From Microcoleus vaginatus WJT46-NPBG5 (GTDB lineage: Bacteria; Cyanobacteriota; Cyanobacteriia; Cyanobacteriales; Oscillatoriaceae), in NCBI GenBank assembly GCA_019359355.1, contig JAHHHM010000031.1, positions 1-63,807 of the forward strand: a stretch of DNA of 63,807 nt, in the 5' to 3' direction. Below, one piece after another: positions 26,455 through 37,900 of the stretch (positions within the stretch are counted from its first letter, which is position 1; each line of letters opens with the position of its first letter). The position numbers and the translations under genes were made by a program. The notes beneath the pieces were generated by a model. The model was not told the origin of the DNA, ran no database searches, and saw only the letters and a list, made by a program, of their open reading frames with translations.

Positions 26455-28032
26455 GTGAGCTATTGTTTCAATCCCGACTGTGAAAATCCCGATAATCCAT
26501 TAAACTTTAAGGAAAAGACCTGTCAAACTTGTGGGTCAGAGCTTTTGCTTCTTGGGCGCTATCGGGGGACTAGGCAATTAGGGAAAGGTGGTTTCGGCAA
26601 GACCTTTGAAATTGATGATGCCGGCACGTCAAAAGTTTTGAAAGTGCTACTCACAAGTTATCCCACGGCTGTCAAATTATTTCTGCGGGAAGCCGAGGTT
26701 CTGAGGCACTTAGATCATCCAGGAATTCCGAAAGTGGAGTCTGAGGGATATTTCACTTGGAAACCCAAAAATAGGTTAGATCCGGTGCACTGTTTAGTCA
26801 TGGAAAAAATTGCCGGCGAGAACTTGGAAAAATGGCTGCGAGATCAGGGAAATCAACCGATTACAACTGATCTCGCAGTTAACTGGTTAAAACAATTACT
26901 AGAAATCTTAGCTCAAGTTCATCAACGGCAGTGTTTGCATCGGGATATCAAGCCGGCAAACATTATGCTCACCCCAACTGGGCAATTAGCATTAATCGAT
27001 TTTGGGGCAGTTCGAGAAGTTACAGATACTTATTTGATCAAGGTAGAAGGACAGGATGTTACACAGCTAGTTTCACGCGGTTACACCCCGCCCGAACAGT
27101 ATGAAGGTGCAGCAGTATTTCAATCTGATTTCTACGCACTAGGTCGCACCTTCATCCATTTATTAACTGGCAAACATCCCTGCGATCCTGCACTAAAAGA
27201 CCCAGAAACAGGTGAATTCAATTGGCGAAATCATGCGCCGGCAGTCTCCAAAGGGCTGGCAGACTTAATTGATCATCTAATAGCTCCCTCTCCACAGGAA
27301 CGCCCTCAAAATACGCAAGTAATTTTGCAAGAGTTGAAAGTCGCTCAAGTTCCCTGGTTGCGTTATATTCACAAAGGAAAATATTTTGTATTGGCCGCTT
27401 TGCTTTTGCTAGGGTTATTTGGCATTCGGTTAGGACTGCCAAAGATGGCTTTTGAATACAACGAGCGTGGAGTGAAACATTACCTTAACAATCAGCCGGT
27501 TCAGGCGCTTAAAAACTTCAATCGTGCCCTAAAAATTGATCCGGACTATGGAGAAGCTTATTACAATCGAGGGGTGATTTATGAAGACTTGCGAGATTTT
27601 GACCGCGCTCGCACCGAATACCAAAGTGCGGCAAAAGCTGGGATTCCTGAAGCTTACAATAACCTTGCTCGTCTTTATATTTTAAATAAAGACTATACAG
27701 CAGCTGTCGATCTCATTGGGCAAGGAATGAAGCAGCTATATCCCAGCAGACAACAGAAATATGTTTTGCATAAAAATCTAGGCTGGGCGAGACTAGGGCA
27801 ACAACGTTACGCAGAGGCTCAAGAACAACTTCAGATTGCCATAGATTTAGTACCCAACCGTGCTGCTGCTCATTGCCTGTTGGCTCAGGTATTAGAAGCT
27901 CAGGACGATCAAAAAAGAGCGCTAGAGGAGTGGAAAAGCTGTCAGCGTTATGCTTTAAAGGGTAGCTCTGATGAGGATACCTGGAAAGGAATGGCAGAAC
28001 AACGTATTAAAGAAGCAGGAAAGAAAAAATGA
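26455..28032 (+). CDS. Zinc-ribbon Ser/Thr protein kinase with TPR repeats
   Basis: A four-Cys zinc ribbon (C4, C9, C23, C26) precedes a Hanks-type kinase (about 36-300). The G-loop GKGGFGKTF is intact, the catalytic loop is HRDIKPANIM (Asp164) and Mg-binding Asp182 is in DFGAV, so it should be active. One membrane span (~306-325, VLAALLLLGLFGIRLGL) is followed by about four TPRs, which would lie outside the cytoplasm. The GTG at 26455 gives MSYCFNPDC, the usual family start, with AAGGG 10 bases upstream; the upstream GTG 26446 is less likely. Its stop overlaps the next start (ATGA). Confidence 0.9.
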   Translation: MSYCFNPDCENPDNPLNFKEKTCQTCGSELLLLGRYRGTRQLGKGGFGKTFEIDDAGTSKVLKVLLTSYPTAVKLFLREAEVLRHLDHPGIPKVESEGYFTWKPKNRLDPVHCLVMEKIAGENLEKWLRDQGNQPITTDLAVNWLKQLLEILAQVHQRQCLHRDIKPANIMLTPTGQLALIDFGAVREVTDTYLIKVEGQDVTQLVSRGYTPPEQYEGAAVFQSDFYALGRTFIHLLTGKHPCDPALKDPETGEFNWRNHAPAVSKGLADLIDHLIAPSPQERPQNTQVILQELKVAQVPWLRYIHKGKYFVLAALLLLGLFGIRLGLPKMAFEYNERGVKHYLNNQPVQALKNFNRALKIDPDYGEAYYNRGVIYEDLRDFDRARTEYQSAAKAGIPEAYNNLARLYILNKDYTAAVDLIGQGMKQLYPSRQQKYVLHKNLGWARLGQQRYAEAQEQLQIAIDLVPNRAAAHCLLAQVLEAQDDQKRALEEWKSCQRYALKGSSDEDTWKGMAEQRIKEAGKKK

Positions 28033-28946
28033 CACATCGATGGAATTTATATTTTATCCTCGTTCTCGGCTTGGTGCTGACACCGGCACTACGGGGAATC
28101 GCTAGCGTTGGCGTACCGTCTGGGGGCGAAACCCAATATTTGGCCCAAACCGCCATACCCGAACAACCGCAACGCCGGGGAGGTTCGACAATTCCTCCTC
28201 GCGGGGATACGAATGCCTTAATTCCGTACATTATCAGCCCTCGCAATACACTGTTGCTGACTGACAAGCCGGTGTTGCGCTGGAATGCTTCTCCCGGTGC
28301 GACAAGTTATTTGGTAAGCATCAAGACTGATCAAGGTGATTTGATTTGGGAAACACAGGTGGAGGCAACTGAGGTTGTTTATCCTGGGGAACCGGCTTTG
28401 AAATCGGGCGTGAACTATTTAGTCACGGTGAGTGCCGATAATGATCGCTCCTCAGAGGAGGAAGAGGAAGATGTCAGCGAATTGCAATTCAGGTTGCTAG
28501 ATGAAGCTGAACGGCTGCCGGTGCAAACCGAGATCGCACAACTCGACACACAGGGGTTAGCCGGCACTGAAAAAGCCCTAGCTTTGACTAAAGTTTACAT
28601 TAAACACAACCTGAAAGCTGAAGCAATTGATACCCTGGAAGAACTGGTAGCCGGTGGGACTCAACAAGCCGAGATTTACCACTCGCTGGGTGAGCAATAT
28701 ATGGGAATCGGACTGCTGCTAAAAGCTGAGTCAAGTTTGCTCAAGGCGGTTGAATTCGCAACAGCATCAAGTGATCGTGAACAGGAAGCCGTCGTGAAAG
28801 CTGAGTTAGGAGGAATCAGTGCTGAATTGGGTAAAAATAAAGAGGCCGTCCGCTGGTTAACCGAGGCGCACAATAGCTATAAAGCGATGGGAAATATGGA
28901 ACGGGCAAGGGAAGTTGAAGAACAGTTGAAAGCAATAAATTTGTGA
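28029..28946 (+). CDS. Exported TPR protein of the CHAT-adhesin operon
   Basis: An N-terminal signal-like segment (FILVLGLVLTPALRG) leads to a Pro/Arg-rich stretch and a fibronectin-like beta domain (~75-150, PVLRWNASPGATSYLV...GVNYLVTVSAD). TPR-like helices follow (~175-300). The function is unknown; I infer a periplasmic or outer-surface adaptor. It overlaps the kinase upstream by 4 bp (ATGA) and the adhesin downstream by 1 bp (TGATG), which is strong evidence for one mRNA and translational coupling. Confidence 0.78.
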   Translation: MTHRWNLYFILVLGLVLTPALRGIASVGVPSGGETQYLAQTAIPEQPQRRGGSTIPPRGDTNALIPYIISPRNTLLLTDKPVLRWNASPGATSYLVSIKTDQGDLIWETQVEATEVVYPGEPALKSGVNYLVTVSADNDRSSEEEEEDVSELQFRLLDEAERLPVQTEIAQLDTQGLAGTEKALALTKVYIKHNLKAEAIDTLEELVAGGTQQAEIYHSLGEQYMGIGLLLKAESSLLKAVEFATASSDREQEAVVKAELGGISAELGKNKEAVRWLTEAHNSYKAMGNMERAREVEEQLKAINL

Positions 28947-31900
28947 TGGAAAAAAGTATGCGGTTGCATCGAACAAGTCTGATTGAATTGCTAGTCGCTG
29001 GAAGTTTAATTGCGCTCACCGGCACCTATCCGGCACTCGCACAATCGATTGTTCCGGCAGCAGACGGGACGAATACGTTTGTTCTTCCTGATGGCAACCG
29101 CTTCAACATCACCGGCGGATCGAAATCGAGAGATGGGGCCAATCTTTTTCATAGTTTTGAGAAATTTGGCCTCACTCAAAATCAGATTGCCAACTTTCAA
29201 TCGAACCCTGCAATTCTTAATATTTTCAGCCGAATTAATGGCGGGGACGCCTCTTTTATTAACGGCTTAATTTCGGTTACAGGGGGTCACTCTAACCTTT
29301 TCCTAATGAATCCTGCCGGCATTGTTTTTGGCCCAAATGCTCGATTAGACGTGCCGGCTTCCTTTCTAGCGACAACTGCTAGCGGGATTGGGTTTGGCTC
29401 AAATTGGTTTAATGCTGAGGGTACTAATAATTATGCCGCTCTTGTTGGGACTCCCAGCACGTTTGCTTTCACAATGTCGCAACCGGGTGCAGTTCTCAAC
29501 TTTGGCGATTTGGCGGTTAAGCCTGGGCAAAATCTCACGTTGTTAGCCGGCACCACTCTCAGCACCGGCACCCTTTCTGCACCCGGTGGCAATATTACAG
29601 TTGCCGCAGTTCCCGGTGAAAGTTTGGTGCGAATCTCGGAAGCCGGGATGCTGCTGGGTTTAGATGTGCAACCTCTGGTAGGAACAAGCAATCAACCGGG
29701 TAATTGGACGCTGCCGGTTGCCTCCTTGCCGCAGCTACTGACAGGAGGCGGCGAGATTAATCATGCCAACGATTTTGTTGTTAACAATGATGGCACGGTG
29801 CAGCTCGTCGGTTCTGGTATCCGGGTGGATAGTAATGATGTTGTGGCGCGGCAGGTAACAGCCGGCACGGCAACTTTAGCAGCCGGTCACAATTTAACGT
29901 TAGTTGAGAGTCGGCTTTCTACGACGGGAGACTTAAATTTGCTTGCCGGTGATACGTTGCGAGTACGCGATAGTGCTTCAAATCCCTTTATTGCCAGCGC
30001 AGGAGGCCGGCTGCTGGTTCAGGGCAATCAAAATGTTGATATTTTTGCTTTAAATAATCCAAGCAGTGGTTTATATGCCGGTGGCGATTTGGTGCTGCGT
30101 TCAAATCAAACGGTTGGAGGTGATGCTCACTACTCAGCCGGCGGCAATTTTAAAATTGAAACATTAGATGGAAAACTGGGAAAATTATTCAGTCCTTATG
30201 ACCCTGTAATTCGAGCGGCTGGAGATGTCTCTTTTGAGGGTTACACAGGTGCTTCCCTACACATTTTTGCAGGGGGCAGTGTAACGATTTCAGGGGATGT
30301 CACAATTACCGGCCCGGACGCGACAAATTCTATTAACGAGACGGTCACTCTATCGGGTAATAACAACGGTGCGGTTAACATCAATGGCGGGACTCAAGCG
30401 ACCCTTGATATTCGTGCAGGAACCACTGCTTTCGGCACTGCTGGAATTACAGGCGGTACTGCCGGTTTCACACCTAACCCACCTACTACGGGTGCTAATC
30501 CAACGAGTGCAGATATCACAATAGGTAGTATCACAAATCAGAGGGGAGCTATCTTTTTAACTAACCAGTATGCTCCCAACCCATTGCTATTAAGTGGAAC
30601 AATTACCACGGGGCCAATTCAAGGAGGTTATATATCGGGGGAGGAGGTGGTAGATGGTAGTAATGTCACGATTGATGCACGCAACAACATCATTGTTAAT
30701 GGATACATCTCAGCTACTGGTGGATCTATGTTTGCTGCCGGCGGAAATATCAGGCTGATTAGCGGTGGAGATGTCAATACAGGTGGGCTGAGTACAGGCA
30801 ATCCGACTACTTTTGACGATGAACCGGATATTAGTATTAGAGCTGCCGGCAATATTATCACTGGGGGAATAGATACAATTTCCTCCAGTGATGGGTCGGG
30901 GAATATGGGGAATATTACCCTCACCAGCACCGGCGGCACAATTAACACAACTGCCGGGACTCTAGATACCTCTTCTACAGGTGGGCAAGGTGGGGCGATT
31001 GCCCTTAGCGCCCCCAATGGAATTACCACAGGAAACATCAACGCCAGTGGCACCATTGGGGTCAATGGCACCGAAGGTGGAGGCAATATTAGCTTCACCG
31101 GCCCGGTAATTCTTTCTGAAACTGATGTTGTAGAGATTACCACAGGCCCAACCCTTGGGAATATCACTTTTAATAATACGGTTGATACGTTTTATGGTGG
31201 GGAAGTTCTAACACTCACCGCCGGCACAACAGGCACAATTCAATTTAACGATTTTGTCGGCAACTTTACGCCCTTGGGTGGGCTAAATATTATCAGCGCC
31301 GGGAATATTTTAGTGTCAGGCGGCATTAGCACTGCCAATAATGAGACTGCTGCCAATAGGGACCAGATTTTTAACAGTCCGGTTACTCTTACCGGCGATG
31401 CAATTTTCAACGCCGGCACCGGCACAATTGCATTCAACAATACGCTGACAGCCGGCACTAACGCACTAACACTTACAGCCAACGAAATTAACCTCTTAGG
31501 AGGTGCTAATTCAGTCACCGGCAACGGCACCGTTACGCTACAGCCTTCTTTCGGGTCAAATTGGCCTATCGAAATTGCTGGGGGTGGCGCTACAGCCAAT
31601 ACTTTGAATCTGACATTAGCCGACCTTGCTGTCTTTCAGCCAGGTTTTAGCTCCATTACTATCGGAGGGGAATATGCCGCGATTACAGTCGTTAATGATG
31701 TGACATTCAACAACCCAGTAACAATTCAAGCTTTATACGGTTCGATTACAGCAAATGGGGCAATTGTCGGCACAAATGGCGCATCCATCGAGCTACAAGC
31801 CACAAGTGATATTTTCACCCGCAACATTACCGGAACTGCTCAAGGTATCACCCTCACCAGTAATTTGGGTGCAATTAATACGACAGGCGGTTTTATAAAT

Positions 31901-34900
31901 GCTGGAGTTGCCGGCGATAGCGGCTCGATTCAAGTGTCTGCTGATCAGAATATTACAACAGGCAACATTACAGGACAAAGTATTACCCTCAACAGCGGCC
32001 AAGGCTCAATTGATACAACTGCTGGGCTTATCAATACTGGAGTTGATGTTAACGCCGGCCCGATTCAACTAACTGCCGGTGGGAACATTACAACTGGAGA
32101 TGTCAGGGCTAGTGCCTCAATTGGCAGTTCTATTGTCATAGCTGTCAGGGGCGACGGCGATATTAACACCAGTGCCGGCACTTTATCATCTGCCGGTGAT
32201 GTTGCTGGGGGTAATATTACGCTTGCTTCCGGGGGTAACATTACCCCCGGCAACATTGACGCGCAAGGAACATTAAGTGGTGAGGGTGGAAATATCCAGT
32301 TTTCCGGCCCTGTGACGATGCCGGCAACGAACATCAGCCTGACGACTGGCCCAGACACAGGTAATATCACCTTTAATGACAAACTTGATGGAAATCTCAA
32401 CGCAAATTCAGCGCTAATACTGAATGCCGGCACAGCAGGCACGATTGAATTAAGCAATGTTGTTGGCGGCGTAACTCCTTTAGGAGGGTTGAACATTACC
32501 ACTAGTGGAACTGTTGAAGTGGGAGACGATATCACGACTGCCAACAATGACATCATTTTTAACAGTCCTGTTAGTCTCACACGTAATGCCACACTCAACG
32601 CCGGCACCGCCAGAATTGCATTCAACAATACTTTAACTTTAACTGCCGGCGGTTGGACACTGACTTTAACAGCAGACGAAATCGACTTCTCAGGCATTGC
32701 GAATTCAGTCACCGGCACCAATTCAGCTTTTATTTTGATGCAACCTTTCACAGCAGCGCGAAATATCGAAATAGCTGGAAATGGTTTAACTGCAAATACT
32801 TTGAATCTCACAGCCGGTGAACTTGGCTCTCTAGCCGATGGCTTTGACTCAATTACCATTGGAGGGTTAAATAGTGCCGGCATCTTGAGCATTGCTAACC
32901 CCATCTTATTTAATGACAGTGTAACCCTTCAGTCTCCCAATGGTTCAATCGCAGTCAATGGACTCATTACAGGGGGAGCTAATGCAGCCGTCACCCTTAA
33001 TGGGCCAACGATTTTAAATGCCGGCATCACTACTGCTGACCAAAATATCACGATTAACGGTAATACCTCCGTTGGTGGCAATGCCACACTCAGCACCGGC
33101 ACAGCGGCAGCCGGCAATATCCTCCTTAATGGAACGCTTGATGGCAACAACAACCTTACCCTAGAAGCTGGCACTGGTGATATTAACCTTAATGGCGCTG
33201 CCGGCAGCTTCACGCCTTTAGGAAGCCTGACATTCAGCAGCGCAAATAATGTCATTACACAGGCAATTACTGCCAATAACATTACTCAAACTTCCGGCAC
33301 CGGCACTACGAATTTCAACGGCACACTAAACACTAATACTGCTGCCGGTATTAACCTGACAGGCACCAACTTTACCTTTAACAGTCCCGTTACTACCACC
33401 AATGCCGGTGGCGTTAATATCACCAACAGCGGGTTGCTCAGTATTGCTCCCACTGCGGATATGACTTTAGCCGGCGCTTTTCTCCAAAATGGTGTGGGGG
33501 CAGTTTTAACAGGTGGAGATATCACCGGCAGCAGCATTCAATTCACAAGTCCTTTGACACTTACGGATAATGTTTCTCTCAATAGCAGTGCCGGCAACGG
33601 TAGCATCCTCTTCAATAACACGGTAGATGGGACAAATCCAAGCGCTCAATCTCTGACATTAGCAGCCGGCAGTGGCAATATTAATTTTAATAGTGCTGTT
33701 GGTAACATAACCTCTTTGGATAGCTTAAATGTTAACAGCGCAGGTGATGTTACTACACAAGCAATTACTTCTAATAGTATTACTCAAACTTCCGGCGTCG
33801 GCACGACGAATTTCAATGGAATATTACAGACTAATTCGGCTGCCGGGATTAACTTAACAGGTAATAATTTTACATTGAACAGTCCTGTCACGACTGCTAA
33901 TGGTGGCGGCTTGAGTATCAATAATAGTGGCACACTGAATATTCCTGCCGGCGCTAACTTAAACCTAGATGGTGGTTTCTCTCAAACCGGCACAGGAGCA
34001 GTTTCTCTAGCCGGCAGCCTCGTCACGAATAACAATAACATCAGCTTTAGTGGCCCACTTAATTTAACAAGCGATCTCTCCCTCAACACGGGTGCCGATA
34101 ATGGTGACATCACCTTCAACAATACTGTAAATGGCAATCAAAACCTGACTTTAGCAGCCGGTACAGGCAACATCTTCTTTAACAATTCTCTGGGAGATAC
34201 AGCTTCATTAAATAGTTTAAATGTCAATAGTGCTAGCAATGTTTTTCTAAATAGTAGCGTCAGAACATTGGGCGACATCTTGTTTAACGCCCCCCTGACT
34301 CTTCAGAATAGTCTCACGCTTGATAGCAGTGCCGGCAACGGGAATATTCTGTTCAATAATACTGTAAATGCCACAAATTCTGGGATTCAAGACCTGACTT
34401 TAGCAGCCGGCACGGGCAATATTACGTTTAATAATTCAGTTGGCAATATTAATCGCTTAGGTGATTTAACAGTTAATAGTGCGGGGAATCTGCTAACCCA
34501 GGCAATTACTGCTAATAGCATTACTCAAACTTCCGGCACGGACAGCACTACATTATTCAATGGAGCATTAGATACGAATAATGCTGCCGGTATTAACCTG
34601 ACAGGCACCAACTTTACCATTAACAGTCCGATTACGACTGCTAATGGTGGCGGCTTAGGCATTAGCAATAGTGGCATCCTCAATATTGCTCCTAATGCTG
34701 ATATGACTTTAGCAGGAGCTTTTCTGCAAAATGGTGCGGGTGCAGTTTCCCTAGGGGGAGATATCACCGGCAGCAGTATTCAATTCTCAAGTCCTTTGAC
34801 GCTTACCGATGATGTTTCTCTTAATACCAGTGCCGACAACGGTAATATTCTGTTCAATAACACAGTAAATGGTACAAATCCAGGCGTTCAATCCCTGACT

Positions 34901-37900
34901 CTAGCAGCCGGCACCGGAAATATTACTTTCAATAATTCAGTCGGCAATATTAATCGCTTAGGTGAGCTAACCATTAATAGCGCCGGTAATGTTCTAACAC
35001 AGGCAATTACTGCCAACAGCATTACTCAAACTTTCGGCACCGGCACCACCACACTCAATGGAGTGTTAGATACTAACTCTGCCGCCGATATTAACCTAAC
35101 AGGCACCAACTTTACCATTAACAGTCCTGTTACAACTGCTAATGGTAGCGGATTGAGCATTAACAATAGTGGCACACTCAATATTGCCGGCAATGCCCCC
35201 CTGAACTTGGATGGGGCATTCAATCAAACCGGCACAGGCGGGGTTTCCATCGCAGGCAATATTACGACAACCAATGACGATATCAGATTTACCGGCCCAA
35301 TCAACTTAACCGACGATCTCTCCCTCAACACGGGTGCCGGTAATGGTGATATTACCTTCAACAATACTGTAAATGGCAATGAAAACCTAACTTTAGCAGC
35401 CGGTACAGGCAACATCTTCTTTAACAATTCGCTGGGAGAGACAGCTTCATTAAATAGTCTAAATGTCAATAGTGCTAGCAATGTTTTTCTAAGCAATAAT
35501 GTCAGAACATTGGGCGACATCTTGTTTAACGCCCCCCTGACTCTTCAGAATAGTCTCACGCTTGATAGCAGTGCCGGCAACGGTAATATTCTGTTCAATA
35601 ATACTGTAAATGCCACAAATTCTGGGATTCAAGACCTGACTTTAGCAGCCGGCACCGGAAATATTACTTTCAATAATTCAGTCGGCAATATTAATCGCTT
35701 AAACGCTCTAACCATTAATAGCGCGGATAATGTCCTAACACAGGCAATTACTGCAAATAGCATTACTCAAACTTCAGGCACCGGCACCACGACTTTTAAT
35801 GGAGCATTAGATACGAATAATGCCGCCGGGCTTAACCTGACAGGTAACAACTTTACCATTAACAGTCCTGTTACAACTGCTAATGGTGGGGGATTGAGCA
35901 TTAACAATAGTGGCACACTCAATATTGCCGGCAATGCACCCCTGAACTTGGATGGAGCATTCAATCAAACCGGCACAGGAGCAGTTTCCATCGCAGATAA
36001 TATTACGACAACCAATGACGATATCACATTTACTGGACCCGTCGCATTAGATGGAAACGTAACATTTAATCTGGGGACGGCAACAATTGCCTTCGGTTCT
36101 AGCTTAGCAGCCGGCAGTAATCCGCTGACTTTAACAGCCGGTGAAATTGATTTTACCGGGCCGGTGACGGGTAATAGTTCGCTAGTTCTGAGACCTGCAT
36201 CTGCCGATCAAAATATCACACTCGGCGGAACCAGCAATTTAACTTCAGCGCTGGATCTGACAGCAGATGAGCTAGCAGCTTTAGCCAATGGCTTTAGCTC
36301 AATTACCATCGGACGCACGGATGGCAACGGGACAATTAACTTTGAAAGTGGTGCCCCAGCAGATTTATTTAAAGATCCGCTGACCATTCTATCTCCTGCC
36401 GGCACAGTTAATGTCAATGGGTTAATTGGGGCAGTTGATAATGCTTCAGTCACCCTCAATGCCGCTAATATAAATCTGGGAAATAATATAAGCACCCAAA
36501 ACCAAAACATTACCCTCAACGGTAATACCGCACTGAATAATAATGTCGAGTTAAACACCGGCTTGGGCGCAGGTAATATTATTTTTAATGGTTCAGTTAA
36601 TGGCATCCGCGAGTTATTCTTGAATGCCGGCATTGGGAATGTCGAGTTTAACGGAAGTCTCGGACAGCTAAGCCGGCTGGAAGTGAATGCACAGAATACG
36701 CTGCTGCCGCAAGGTGATAGCATTATCACGACTACCAATGGCGACATTCTTTTTAATAGCGCTGTTAGCCTTCGAGGTAATACAAGATTTGACGCCGGCA
36801 CTGCTACAATTGGATTTACAAATACCTTAACGGCGGGTAGTAACGATCTCACACTAACCGCAGACGAGATTAACTTTACAGCAATCACTGGCACAGGTAA
36901 TCTTGTACTGCAACCGACGACGGCTAATCTAGATATTACAATGGCTGGAGCTGGCGATACAAATGCTTTAGACTTGACGGCAGCAGAGATTAGCGGTTTG
37001 CAAGATGCTTTTAATTCAATTACGATTGGTCGGGAAGATAGCAGTGGTGCTATCAGAATTCTCAATAATGTGACATTCAATAGCTTACTAACCGTTCAGT
37101 CTCCAATGAGTTCAGGTTCAATTACGGCAAATGGAGCAATTGCCGGCAGCGGAATTGAACTGAGAGCCGGCAATAATATCACCACGGGTAATATTACCTC
37201 GACTAGAAATATTTCGATCACCAGTAATCAAGGCGAAATCGATACCAGTGCCGGCACGCTTAATACCTCTTCTGGGGGTGAAGTGCGGTTAAGTGCGGCT
37301 GGCAATATTAGATCAGGTGACATTATTTCTTCACCGGCAGTGGGTGCCGGCGGTGATATCCGGCTGAATACGATAAATGGCAGCATCACCACAGGAAATT
37401 TAAACGCCAGTTCCACAAATGGGGATGGCGGGGATGTCGAAATCAGAGCAAATAACGAGATCAAAACCGGCAATATCACCACTCATTCTGATACTGCTGC
37501 CGGCGGTAATATTACCCTGCAAAGCCAGAGAGGCGCGATTGTCAGCGGCAACTTGGATGCGTCAGGAAACACGCGAGGTGGGGAAATCAAAGTCCTCTCG
37601 CCTATCCAAATTACTGCCGCAGAGATAAATTCCAGTGCTCGCTTAGGGAATGCCGGCAATGTTACTCTCGACCCCGAAGGTGATATCCAGATTAGCTTTA
37701 TTAATGCACAGGGGGGAAGCCAGGGTGTTGGCGGAACGGTTGACATTACAACCCAACGGTTCTTTGGGGCAAGTGGAACATTTACAGATCGAAATGGCAT
37801 CCTTTCCAGCATTTCCACTGCCGGTGGAGTGGGAGGGGGCCGAATCACGATCCGGCACGGGGGTGGTCCAAATATTCCCTTTGTTGTGGGGGGAGGCGTG

